From positions 1 through 51,558 of the forward strand of contig MVQL01000137.1 in the NCBI GenBank assembly GCA_002067205.1: DNA of 51,558 nucleotides, given 5' to 3'. The position numbers were made by a program, and so were the translations under genes. Shown here piece by piece: positions 8,253 to 16,790 of this stretch (position 1 is its first letter; every line of letters starts with the position of its first letter). The notes below the pieces were generated by a model. That model searched no databases, was not told the DNA's origin, and worked only from the letters and a program-made list of their open reading frames with translations. Origin of the DNA: Pelotomaculum sp. PtaB.Bin104. Lineage in GTDB: Bacteria; Bacillota; Desulfotomaculia; Desulfotomaculales; Pelotomaculaceae.

Positions 8253-9257
8253 TTACTCAATGATACGGGATGCCTTGCCTTTGATTTCACTGCTGACAGT
8301 AACACCCATTCTTTCAGCTGCCTTTAAATTAATAACTATATCATTTTCTTTCTGCCATTCTACCGGCATATCCTGCGGTTTCTCACCCTTAAGCACTCTT
8401 AATGCCATTTCTCCGGTTTGACTGCCTAATTTAGCATAGTCTATTCCTAAAGTGGCTAATGCCCCTTGTTCCACAGAATTGCTTTCCCCGGCAATTACGG
8501 GAATTTTATTTTGCTCGGCGACCTGGAGCACTGCAGCTAGTGAAGCAATCACCATATTGTCGGTAGGTATGTAAAGGGCGTCAACTTTACCGACCAAAGA
8601 GCGGGTTGCCTGCGAAATCTCATTGCTGGCCGTTACACTAGCTTCCTTTAGTTCAAGTCCCAGTTGGGGCGCTGCTTCCCTGGCAATTTTCACCTGCACT
8701 TCGGAGTTTATTTCACTGGAATTGTAAACTACACCTACAGCTTTAACACCAGGTACAAGTTCTTTTATCAATTCCAGCTGTTTAGCCACCGGGTTCATAT
8801 CTGTGGTACCGGTAACATTAGTGCCGGGCTTTTCCAGGCTGTTCACCAGCTTAGCGGTAACCGGATCGGTCACTGCAGTTATAAGAATGGGAATTTCAGA
8901 GGTTTCTTTGGCCATAGTCATGGCCGAAGGAGTGGCAATAGCCAGGATTATGTCTTTTTTATCCTGGACAAATTTGTTGGCGATGGACTGTAGGGTAGGT
9001 TGGTCACCCTGAGCGTTTTGATAGTCTACCTTTAGGTTTTTTCCTTCAATATAACCATTTTTGGCCAGGGTATCCAAAAAACCCTGACGCGCGGCGTCTA
9101 GAGCCGGATGTTCGGCTATCTGGATAATCCCCAGCTGCACGGTTTTACTTTCCGGTTGGGAAGTTTCTTTGGCGCACCCTGAAAATACTATCATGAGACC
9201 AATAACCATCAATCCCAGAAGTGCCTTTTTTACTTGTGCCGGTATACTCTTTTTCAT
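8253..9257 (-). CDS. ABC transporter substrate-binding lipoprotein (ABC_sub_bind, COG2984)
   Basis: 334 residues. A signal peptide with lipobox FSGC (Cys ~28) anchors it outside the membrane. The PF04392 fold is evident: QLGIIQIAEHPALDAARQGF, VDYQNAQGDQPTLQSIANKF, ILAIATPSAMTMAKET, PILITAVTDPV, GTTDMNPV and ALATLGIDYAKLG. TrpX-type members bind aromatic amino acids; the exact ligand here is open. ATG at 9257 with a GGGAG ribosome site. First gene of the importer operon and directly downstream of a T-box leader, so import is predicted to rise when a specific tRNA is uncharged. Confidence 0.9.
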   Translation of the reverse strand: MKKSIPAQVKKALLGLMVIGLMIVFSGCAKETSQPESKTVQLGIIQIAEHPALDAARQGFLDTLAKNGYIEGKNLKVDYQNAQGDQPTLQSIANKFVQDKKDIILAIATPSAMTMAKETSEIPILITAVTDPVTAKLVNSLEKPGTNVTGTTDMNPVAKQLELIKELVPGVKAVGVVYNSSEINSEVQVKIAREAAPQLGLELKEASVTASNEISQATRSLVGKVDALYIPTDNMVIASLAAVLQVAEQNKIPVIAGESNSVEQGALATLGIDYAKLGSQTGEMALRVLKGEKPQDMPVEWQKENDIVINLKAAERMGVTVSSEIKGKASRIIE

Positions 9258-9392
9258 TCTACTTACTCCCTCTCCCTTTTTAATTGATTAATAAGATCCC
9301 ACCTCACGATGGACAACCTTCACTTTGGATAATTGTCTGTGCTAAACCTCCCAACTACTTTCACCATCAATTCGCACGAATAACGCGCGCAA

Positions 9393-9665
9393 TAAAAAAA
9401 GCCTTTCATCCAAGGGACGAAAGGTATAACCCGCGTGTTACCACCCTAATTGGCCTTTGGAAAAGGCCCACTCGGTAAGGGGCATAAAAAAACAATACCC
9501 CCTTCCCCTGTAACGTAGGGAAATACGACCAGGCCTACTTGCTTTTAATGTGTTTCAGCCTGGTTTCTCCGGAGAGAACTTCAGAAAGTCATAGCCCGGG
9601 AACGCTTCCAATCGGTGACGTTCCCTCCCTGGGAGCCTGTTTCTAACTTACTTTTCTCCTTCATG
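9393..9665 (-). promoter_or_regulatory. T-box riboswitch leader of the ABC importer
   Basis: Minus-strand order: Stem I from about 9661 (GGAGAAAAGTAAG) with an apical GGGAACG/CGTTCCC hairpin carrying CACCGATTGGAA; CTCCGGAG at ~9575; the T-box core AGGGTGGTAACACGCGGG at 9447-9430; then the terminator stem CCTTTC/GAAAGG (9424-9402) and seven T. The tRNA-end-binding bulge reads TGGT, which pairs with ACCA, so the cognate tRNA should have A as discriminator base. I could not assign the specifier codon with confidence (CTATGAC and CTGAAG regions are candidates). Confidence 0.85.
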
Positions 9666-9690
9666 GAATATTTACTAACAAGTTTTAAAT

Positions 9691-9719
9691 ATTGTAACAC
9701 CTTGACAGCGGTTTGACAA
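9691..9719 (-). promoter_or_regulatory. sigma-A promoter for the T-box/ABC operon
   Basis: TTGTCA (-35), 17-base spacer, TACAAT (-10) on the minus strand, placed about 25 bases before Stem I. Confidence 0.75.
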
Positions 9720-9832
9720 GAAAAAACGGTAATAAGACACGGTGTCAAACTTGTGGTAATATTTAGCTTCGAGGTGGAGGCGCCGGACGTGATCGGGGAG
9801 GGAGTTTATCGCTTTGATTTCCGAGAAGCGAT

Positions 9833-9862
9833 GAAAAAAGCGACACCGTCCGGCGTCGCTTT
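9833..9862 (-). terminator. intrinsic terminator of formate dehydrogenase
   Basis: GCGAC/GTCGC stem with inner CCG/CGG and six T on the minus strand. About 180 bases after the stop codon. Confidence 0.8.
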
Positions 9863-10043
9863 CCGCAAACCTCATTTGGCGCCCGGGTTGCTCTCCAGCA
9901 TTGCCCTGTCCTCCGCATGAGTAAAGCAATGCTAATGTACCAGCCCAAGCACGAAAAAATCAACTGCCATTCATCACCGCTTAACCACCGTGAGGAGCCC
10001 GGCTTACGGCAATATGCTGAGCATAGCAATTGTCGTTTTATCG
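9863..10043 (-). other. trailer of formate dehydrogenase mRNA with possible RNA structure
   Basis: Unusually long (about 180 bases) between stop codon and terminator, conserved in the pseudogene copy. It holds AGCATTGC...GCAATGCT (9897-9933), an 8-bp stem around a GCGGAGGACAGG-containing loop, and GCCG/CGGT pairings further 5'. No known RNA family recognised; no convincing ORF. Confidence 0.35.
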
Positions 10044-13000
10044 CTATGCTTTTCTAATGTTACATAAAAAAGCTTTGTATTCGGGAACAACAACGTTAGC
10101 GTCACCGATAAAAGGTGTTAAGTCGTTCCCAACGTCTCCCTTGGATAATCCCATGTAGCCCCAGCTCCATGGCAAGGAAACAATTTCTATGGGACTGCCG
10201 TTTACAATTAAGGGTTTAACAATCGGTAAAACATTGGCCTTCATTTTTATTTCTGCCCGGGCGCTGCTTACAATTATTTCATCTCCAGGTTCAATTCCCA
10301 ACTTACCGGCTAAAGTTGGCGATATGGTGGCAAATTGTTCCGGCATCAATTCTACCAGCATGGGGCTGTTTCTGGTTCTTACCCCGGTTTGATAATGTTC
10401 AACGTAATGGACGGTAGTAGCCACGTGAGGGAACTCTTTGCTGCCGGTTTCGGCCAATTTAGCAAATTCGCCTGTCCATCTCATAGCCATAGGATTATTT
10501 TGCTGCTTACTTATTAAATTTTTCACCGGACTTTCCACCGGTTCATAGTGTTCCGGCATAGGACCTTCTTTCAAGCCGGAAGGATTAAAGAAGCGCGCCT
10601 GCCCTTCAGGAAGCATAATAAAAGGTGCATTGGCTGTCTTTTCCGGTGGTACCGGCGCTTTTGTAACTGCGTCCGTGACGCCGAAATCGGGAACATCGTT
10701 GGTAACCCACTTTGTTCCGTCCCAGGCCATCAAGGCTTTTTTCGGATTCCAGGGCCGGCCGGCCGGGTCAGCCGAACAACGGTTATAGACAATGTGCCGG
10801 TTCAAAGGCCAGGTAAAGGTCCATTTCGGATATACAGCAAGCCCGCTTTTATCCTCCGTGCCGTGCCTTTTGGTAGCAGGCACCTTTAACGACGGGTTCT
10901 GCTCCTGGGGGTCAACGTAATAATAACCAGCGTAAACCCATACACCGCAGGCCGTTGAACCATCATCTTTAAGGTCGCCAAAAGTACCTAAAACTCGACC
11001 GTCTGCCACATTATAACCGTTAATTTCAACCGCTACTTTTTCTATATCCGGCTCGTCCTGTCCCGGCTTATCAAAATTCCAAACCATGTTTAAAATAGGA
11101 TCGGTAAATTTGCCGCCGCTCCGGTATTCCTCGCGGACAGCTTTAAATATCCGGTCGGCAATCCAGAGACTGCTTTTTGCCTGCCCGGGCGGTTCAACAG
11201 CCTTCCAGCGCCATTGAACATTGCGCGCACTGTTTGCTCTCGTGCCTTCTGATTCGTATATGTGGGCTCCCGGCAGCAGGAAAACTTCCGTTTTTATATC
11301 CGCCGGGTTTACTCCTGGACGTTTCCAGAAAGCGGCTGTTTCGTTTTCAAATATATCAACACAGACCATCCAGTCCGCGTTCTCCAGGGCCTTGGCCTCG
11401 TGAGAAGCATCCGGCCCGGCTACGGAAGGATTTTCAGCCCAGCAAAAGACACCTTTAATATGTCCTTCTGCCAGGGAGACGTAGGAAGACATGTGGGAAT
11501 GGTCTTTCCCGTCTGATTTAGGCAGCCAGTCATAGCAAAAGTCATTTTCTTGGGTGGCTTTTTCCCCGTACCAGGCCTTGAGAAAACTTGCCAAGAACTT
11601 GGGTTTGTTGGACCAGTATCCCGTCTTGGGCGTTTCCACCGCCAGGTAGTCCTTATACGTGGGATGTTTTGTCGCATCGGGGACATTAAGATAGGCCGAA
11701 ATATTATTCCACAGCATTCCCATGTCACAGGCGCCCTGAACATTTGATTGCCCCCGTTGGGGGTTAAGGCCGCCACCGACCATGCCTATATTGCCTAGCA
11801 AGAGCTGTACCATGGCGGTTGCCCGGGTGTTTTGAGTTCCGTAACTGTGCTGGGTGATTCCCAGTACGTAAATTAAATTGCCTGATATATCCGGTTTTCC
11901 CGACTCGCAATAAGCAGCGTAAGCTTTCTGCAAAATATCTTCCGGGGTTCCCGTGACTTTACTGACCGTTTTTATGTCATACCGGGAAACATGCTTTTTC
12001 ATGATTTGCCAGACGCACTGGGGATCCTGTAAAGTGGGGTCCTTTTTAATATTATCGCCGTCTTTTTGGTAAGCCCAGCTGGCAGTGTTATAGGATAGTT
12101 TGCCGTCTTTTTCCTCTAAACCGGAAAAAACACCATCCGCAAAATTATAATCAGGACTGATTAAGTAAGAAGCGTTGGTATAGTTAAGCACGTACTCGTG
12201 TTGGTAAAGATCATTTTCAATGGCGTATTTTATCATACCGTAAAGAAAAGCAATGTCTGTCCCCGGGCGCAAAGGAACGTAAATATCTGCCTTGGCCGCT
12301 GTTTTAGTAAATCTCGGGTCAACGACAATTATTTTGGCTCCTTTTTCCTTGGCCTTGGTAATGTGACGCATGGCCATGGGGTGAGCTTCGGCCGGGTTGG
12401 CTCCAATAATTAAAAATATGTCTGCATTTCGATAATCACTAAAATTATTAGTCATTACTCCCCGACCAAATGAATTAGCCAGACCGGCTACGGTTGGGGC
12501 GTGTCAGAGACGGGCGCAATGGTCAAGATCAACCACACCCAGGGCTCCCCGCATGAGCTTATTTACTAAATAGTCTTCTTCGTTATTAATGTTGGCGCTG
12601 CCCATCTGGCAAATGGCCATGGTGCGGTTAACCGTAACACCGTTAGCGTCTTTTTCTTCAAAGTGTTCATCCCGGGTCTTTTTTACCCTTTTAGCGATTT
12701 CAGGTATTGCCCAGTCCCAGTCTTTTACTTCCCACTGGTTGCTGCCGGGGGCACGGTAAAGAACCTCCGTTAACCGGCCCGGGTTGAGCACACGCTGGCG
12801 CTTTTTATCTACAATGTTATAGATATCCGGGAGAGCCATCCCTTTAGGACATAAAGACCCTTCATTAATAGGACTGTCGGGATCCCCTTCAATAAAAACC
12901 ACCTTATCGTTTTCTGAATAAACAATAGTACTGCAACCACATCCACAATAGGGACAGCCGGAAGCAGTTTCTTTGGTTTTCTTTAACTTAAAAGGACCCA

Positions 13001-13127
13001 ACTCAAAACTAGGCAAATTTTCTGCAGCAAAAGCGGGTGTTGTGCTTGCGCCTTCAAATAAAGCCGTTCCGGCTGCGCCTACTCCCAAATACTTTAAGAA
13101 ATCACGGCGGCTAATATCTTTTTTCAT
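10044..13127 (-). CDS. fdhA: selenocysteine-containing formate dehydrogenase alpha subunit (Mo/W-bis-MGD), Tat-exported
   Basis: 1027 residues if the TGA at 12504-12506 is read as selenocysteine. It oxidises formate to CO2 (or the reverse) at a Mo or W atom. The N-terminus carries a twin-arginine signal (SRRDFLKYLGVGAAGTALF, cut near TPAFA), then a 4Fe-4S motif CPYCGCGC...LCPKG. The Sec sits in DHCARL-U-HAPTVAGL, the position seen in E. coli FdhF/FdnG, followed by a SECIS hairpin. Downstream are SFGRGVMTNNFSDYRNAD, NLIYVLGITQHSYGTQNTRA and NPQRGQSNVQGACDMG of the molybdopterin domains. ATG at 13127; AAGGAGG lies a rather long 15 bases upstream. No iron-sulfur beta or cytochrome subunit gene adjoins it, so its electron acceptor must be encoded elsewhere. 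Regulated by two riboswitches upstream. Confidence 0.93.
12470..12506 (-). promoter_or_regulatory. SECIS element with selenocysteine TGA codon
   Basis: Sixteen bases after the TGA (12504-12506) the message has TAGCC-GGTCT-GGCTA (12490-12476), a 5-bp stem with the GGTCU-type apical loop bound by SelB in E. coli fdhF. Loop sequence and distance fit bacterial SECIS rules. Confidence 0.88.
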
Positions 13128-13340
13128 ATTAGCTAATAGTAACCTCCTTATACTTTAAAATAAACCAATAAGCAGTATTTCAGGCATTCCACCTCTTTTC
13201 CTCAAATTTCCTGAATCTATTGATTTTATTACGTATCGACCGAAACTGCCGAATGAATATCTCTATCTCTTAATTCATCCATTCCTGGGTATGTTTTATT
13301 CGATCGATCACCTTCCCAACTGTAAAGACGATCAAAATAC

Positions 13341-13378
13341 AAAAAAAACTTTGTCCAACATTGAGGATGAACAAAGTT
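13341..13378 (-). terminator. riboswitch-controlled terminator, proximal module
   Basis: Minus strand: AACTTTGTTCA pairs with TGGACAAAGTT and is followed by a run of eight T. It lies between the proximal Moco-type aptamer and fdhA. Confidence 0.85.
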
Positions 13379-13461
13379 ATATACAGAGAGATCAGTATAA
13401 TTACGATAGGGGCATTGAACCCGCACACGTAATTGTACCGTTAACTCCATAAGACTATGTT

Positions 13462-13548
13462 CTCCTTTCCGCAATGGGAGGCATATCTGTTTCCGGATAT
13501 ACCTACAGACCGGATAACCTTTAACACATCAGGTTAACTGGTTCGGAG
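13462..13548 (-). promoter_or_regulatory. Moco/Tuco riboswitch aptamer, proximal
   Basis: Minus strand: outer CTCC...GGAG closing stem; CCAGTTAACCT/AGGTTATCCGG arm; AGGTATATC/GATATGCCT nine-bp arm capped by CGGAAACA; then CCTCCCATTGCGGAAAGGAG, matching the conserved 3' end of the molybdenum-cofactor RNA motif (E. coli moaA leader has CGCCUCCCGUAUCUGGAAAG). The first arm is a simple hairpin with no extra stem, as in the variant associated with tungsten cofactor. Confidence 0.85.
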
Positions 13549-13574
13549 ATTTAGTGTTTGAATATAAAGTAATC

Positions 13575-13625
13575 TTTATATAAAATAAATAAAACTTTGT
13601 CCCAACACAAAAGGTGGACAAAGTT
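13575..13625 (-). terminator. riboswitch-controlled terminator, distal module
   Basis: AACTTTGTCC pairs with GGGACAAAGTT on the minus strand, followed by TTTATTTATTTTATAT. The stem is nearly the same as that of the proximal terminator, indicating that aptamer plus terminator were duplicated as a unit. Confidence 0.85.
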
Positions 13626-13712
13626 TTCACTAGCTATCAAAGGCAATCACTTGAACAGTCAGCAATACTTCAGTGCTTGCTCTCCTGGCAGCGTTTCAGT
13701 AAAGACTATGTT

Positions 13713-13801
13713 CTCCTTTCCGCAATGGGAGGTATAACCGTTTCCAGATACACCTACAGACCAGGAAACCTATCAAATAATTCAGGTAACCTGGTTCGGA
13801 G
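13713..13801 (-). promoter_or_regulatory. Moco/Tuco riboswitch aptamer, distal
   Basis: Same architecture as 13462-13548: CTCCGAACCAGGTTACCTG, AGGTTTCCTGG, AGGTGTATC...GGTTATACCT arm, and CTCCCATTGCGGAAAGGAG. Differences from the proximal copy often keep base pairing (for example CCAGGTTACCT with AGGTTTCCTGG), supporting selection on structure. Confidence 0.85.
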
Positions 13802-13817
13802 ATTTATATTTGAAATA

Positions 13818-13846
13818 TCGTTAGTAATTCGCTTTAAAAATGTAAA
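13818..13846 (-). promoter_or_regulatory. promoter of the fdhA riboswitch leader
   Basis: TTTACA, 17 bases, TAACGA on the minus strand; the predicted start falls near 13811, just before the distal aptamer. The resulting leader is about 680 bases. The remaining 13850-14004 is AT-rich with no gene. Confidence 0.55.
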
Positions 13847-14004
13847 TTCCTTTTTCTTAAAAAAAATTTTTTACAAATTACGTATTATTTCTTGCTTGAT
13901 TAATTGAACCAGCCGGGGCATAAGAGCTCTAACTGCAGGTGAAAGCTGCTAAGCGATCAGAAATTATATCCTCGATCATTGGCCCGGGGCGGAAATTATT
14001 ATAC

Positions 14005-15207
14005 TTAGAACTTGACTTTGAGCCTTTTTATCGCCAACTCCAGACCGTCCAGGGTCAGCTCAAACATGGGAAACAATTTGCGAACCAAATTAATCGTATG
14101 CGCTGCATAGTTTACATTGACATCCCACCATTGCTCCGGAATTGGATTTAACCATACGGCATGCTTGAAATGCCTGACTACCCTTTCCAACCAGACCAGA
14201 CCGGGCTCATTATTAATGATGTTCCAATCAATAGACCCACCCGTCATTGTCAGTTCACTGGGAGCCATGCTGGCGTCGCCAACAATAATCAAACGGTATT
14301 CTGAGTTCAGATTGTGTAAAACGTCGTATGTTTTTACAGCACTTTCAGATGTACAAAAAGGATGCAAATACAAGTCATCATAAAAACAGTTGTGGAAATA
14401 ATAAAATTTCAAATCTTTAAAGTGTGAAGCCCGGTTTACGGCAGTAAATAACTTGCTGCAAAGATCGATGTACGGATTCATTGAACCACCGGAATCCATC
14501 ATCAGTACTACTTTCAAATTATTTTTACGCGAGCGATCCCAAACCAGCTTCAACCAGCCGGCATTCTTACAAGTGGCATCAACCGTGCCGTCTAAATCGA
14601 GCTCATCTTTTATACCTTCATTGCGGCTGGTCAATTGACGCAGCTTACGCAAAGCAACCTCAAATTGCCTCACACCTAGTGTCTCATCGCTGCGGTAGCC
14701 CCGGTAACGCCGCTCTCCAGCCACCTTGACCGCTGAGTGGTTGACTGACTGCCCGTCGAGTCGCACCCCGGCAGGGTTATAGCCACCATGTCCAAATCGT
14801 GCTCTGCCGCCAGTACCAATCCAATTGTGACCGCCATGATGCTCCCCGTCTTGGGTTTTTAATTTTTCTTCAAGTTCACGGCGCAGCTTATCCAGATCCC
14901 AATCCTGAAACATTTTCCGTTCTCCCGGAGAGATCAGCAGGGGAGGTATTTCATTTTTCAGCCATTCCAGGGCTTGCTCAACCACGTCAGCCGGTGTCTC
15001 AATGCCTTTAAAGTAATTCTGGAAGGCCAGGTCATAACTATCAAAGTGTGTTTCACTCTTTACCAGGACTGCCCGGGCAACATAATAAAACCCGCTCAAG
15101 CTGGAAAACGCTAACCCTTTGCTCAGGGCTTCCATCAGGGTCATCCATTCGGTCAGAGAAACCGGTACGCCAGTCCTCTTTAGCTCATAAAAGAAATTAA
15201 CAAACAC
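14005..15207 (-). CDS. VWA-domain protein, CoxE-like
   Basis: 400 residues. C-terminal von Willebrand A domain with MIDAS motif DSGGSM (~residue 238), YFHNCFYDDLY and VGDASMAPSEL; the N-terminal half (FVNFFYELKRTGVPVSLTEW) is typical of CoxE-type partners of MoxR ATPases. Such pairs act as metal-insertion or assembly chaperones; CoxD/CoxE serve the Mo-Cu site of CO dehydrogenase. GTG start seven bases after the MoxR stop, so the two are co-translated. No cox structural genes are nearby; the adjacent Mo/W formate dehydrogenase is a possible but unproven client. Confidence 0.85.
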   Translation of the reverse strand: MFVNFFYELKRTGVPVSLTEWMTLMEALSKGLAFSSLSGFYYVARAVLVKSETHFDSYDLAFQNYFKGIETPADVVEQALEWLKNEIPPLLISPGERKMFQDWDLDKLRRELEEKLKTQDGEHHGGHNWIGTGGRARFGHGGYNPAGVRLDGQSVNHSAVKVAGERRYRGYRSDETLGVRQFEVALRKLRQLTSRNEGIKDELDLDGTVDATCKNAGWLKLVWDRSRKNNLKVVLMMDSGGSMNPYIDLCSKLFTAVNRASHFKDLKFYYFHNCFYDDLYLHPFCTSESAVKTYDVLHNLNSEYRLIIVGDASMAPSELTMTGGSIDWNIINNEPGLVWLERVVRHFKHAVWLNPIPEQWWDVNVNYAAHTINLVRKLFPMFELTLDGLELAIKRLKVKF

Positions 15208-15213
15208 GGGGCA

Positions 15214-16083
15214 TCACCGCCATACGTTTTGACCTTTGGTCGTGGTTTTATTCGGGGTCTGCGTGTGCAGCCTGCTTATTATTACATCAAAGTCCTGGTT
15301 CTTCTTGATTAATACTCCCAACAGAGGGATTTCCTTGCGGATCTTTTCCAAGCTGACTCCGCCTACCGTCAGGGCCTGTACCCAGTCCAGCAGTTCACTG
15401 GTGCTCGGCGGCTTCTGCAGTCCGCTCAGACTCCTGATCCAGTAAAACGCCTCCATCGCCTCGCTAACCAATTTGTCCTCAAGGTGCGGGTGGTGGACAT
15501 TGACGATATTGGCCATCATCTCCGGTTCCGGGAAATTGATGTAATGGAAAATACACCTTCTCAAGAAAGCGTCCGGCAGCTCTTTTTCAGCATTGCTGGT
15601 AATAATTACAATCGGTCGTTGTTTGGCTGTAACCGTAACCCCGGTTTCCGGGATATAGAAGCTCATCATATCCAATTCCCAGAGCAGGTCGTTAGGAAAT
15701 TCCAGATCCGCTTTGTCTATCTCATCGATCAGCAATACAACGGGTTTGTCAGAAAGAAAGGCCTCCCCCAGTTTTCCCATTTTAATATACTGGCTGATAT
15801 CCGAAACGTTGTGATCTCCAAACTGGCTGTCATACAGCCTCTGAACTGTATCATACACATACAGACCGTCCTGTGCCTTCGTTGTCGACTTAATATTCCA
15901 GATGATTAGTTTTAGCCCCAGCCCCTCGGCAATACTCTTAGCCAGCATGGTCTTGCCCGTGCCCGGCTCACCCTTAATCAATAAGGGCCGGCCCAAGGCC
16001 ATGGACACATTTACACTGTTTCGCAGGTCCTCGGAAACAATATAATCCGCCGTGCCCTTGAATTCCCGCACTTCCACTTGCAT
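15214..16083 (-). CDS. MoxR-family AAA+ ATPase
   Basis: 289 residues. Walker A GEPGTGKT (~39-46), Walker B VVLLIDEIDKAD (~120), sensor 1 PIVIITSNAEKELPDAFLRR with the arginine finger. The MoxR clade remodels or loads metal-containing enzymes together with a VWA partner, here the next gene. ATG at 16083 with AGGAGGAATGA before it. No gene upstream on this strand for 400 bases, so it is probably the first gene of a two-gene operon. Confidence 0.9.
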   Translation of the reverse strand: MQVEVREFKGTADYIVSEDLRNSVNVSMALGRPLLIKGEPGTGKTMLAKSIAEGLGLKLIIWNIKSTTKAQDGLYVYDTVQRLYDSQFGDHNVSDISQYIKMGKLGEAFLSDKPVVLLIDEIDKADLEFPNDLLWELDMMSFYIPETGVTVTAKQRPIVIITSNAEKELPDAFLRRCIFHYINFPEPEMMANIVNVHHPHLEDKLVSEAMEAFYWIRSLSGLQKPPSTSELLDWVQALTVGGVSLEKIRKEIPLLGVLIKKNQDFDVIISRLHTQTPNKTTTKGQNVWR

Positions 16084-16342
16084 TCATTCCTCCTAGATGG
16101 ATTAATATTGTTGTCTAAATATTAATACCGGTTGTAGAGACAAAAATGACAAAAACATATTTTTCATATGTTCATCTTTTATATATGGAGTTGTGTCCGT
16201 ATCTTTAAATTAGTAAAGATTGTGTAAAGTTCATATTTTCTTGTATTTTCATTGCCCTTTAGAATTTCCTACAATATGATTATACCATGGTTTTAATATT
16301 AAAAAATGTAAAAATAGTGCAAAAATAATGTAATTTTCTACT

Positions 16343-16476
16343 TGTAGTCAATGGATGGCTGAGGCCGGTGAATTTGATCAGGTCCTGGTGTTTTCCACCG
16401 TGGGCAACGTGCCCCCGGCCTGCCCGCGTGAAGATGTTCTGGGTGGAGGACGGCACGGTGCGGGAGATTCAAGGTT
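16343..16476 (+). pseudogene. GC-rich coding scrap in 16084-16480 gap
   Basis: The 16084-16340 part of the gap is AT-rich with no gene. From 16343 the base composition jumps to GC-rich and the plus strand reads WMAEAGEFDQVLVFSTVGN, then after a one-base shift VKMFWVEDGTVREIQG and a stop. An unidentified, frameshifted C-terminal fragment. Confidence 0.35.
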
Positions 16477-16480
16477 AGCA

Positions 16481-16788
16481 TCAAGCTAGAATTATCGGCT
16501 TTGATTTTCCGTAAATAAGCGTTTTGACGGTCTTTTGGCTGTACCCATTGCGACTGTTACCTGTGTTATTGCCGGCGGGGCTATACTTTTCATAGCCTAG
16601 GTGCTGCTCCATTTCGGCCTCAAGCATTTTCTGTATGGTGTCCTTAAAAACAGTTTTTAACATCTCCTGTACATCATCCATAGTTCGGCAATTCTTGGCT
16701 AGTTCCTTAATGGTTTTGTCTTGAAAGTCTTGCATAAATGGTCACTCTCCTTTAGTGGTAGGTTTATCCATTTACACTCAAGACATCC
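16481..16788 (-). mobile_element. IS256-family transposase 5' fragment
   Basis: 84 codons (16735-16481) matching the N-terminus of IS256/Mutator transposases: FKDTIQKMLEAEMEQHLGY, then SRNGYSQKTVKT. The family is ~400 residues; the DDE catalytic part is gone and the frame ends after a foreign GKSKPIILA. Upstream bases to ~16788 probably hold the element's left end (GTGTAAATGG region), immediately after the stop of the PGA hydrolase gene. Confidence 0.75.
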
Positions 16789-16790
16789 TC

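Larger units (their letters stand above)
9833..11069 (-). repeat. 1.2-kb direct repeat, copy B (intact formate dehydrogenase 3' end)
   Basis: Partner of 3743-4955. The copies lie about 6 kb apart in the same orientation with the GNAT gene, the zinc-ribbon gene and the ABC operon between them, so recombination between them would delete or duplicate that segment. Confidence 0.9.

Noticed and set aside
9675..10029. Minus-strand ORFs in the fdh trailer
   Set aside because: They cross the terminator and promoter region and change between the two repeat copies without codon bias.
9863..10043. A tRNA-Sec or SRP RNA in the fdh trailer
   Set aside because: No cloverleaf, no CCA end and no SRP tetraloop motif could be found.
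3743..11069. Assembly duplication of the fdh 3' end
   Set aside because: Many scattered substitutions and a 25-bp deletion distinguish the copies.
12504..12506. In-frame TGA splitting formate dehydrogenase, as if a pseudogene
   Set aside because: The position matches the selenocysteine of FdhF-type enzymes and a SECIS hairpin follows, so it is a Sec codon.
13229..13474. 81-codon minus-strand ORF upstream of fdhA
   Set aside because: It runs through a terminator and the 3' end of a riboswitch; composition and lack of homology show it is chance.
13614..13907. 97-codon plus-strand ORF over the distal riboswitch
   Set aside because: Antisense to conserved riboswitch structure; no ribosome site.
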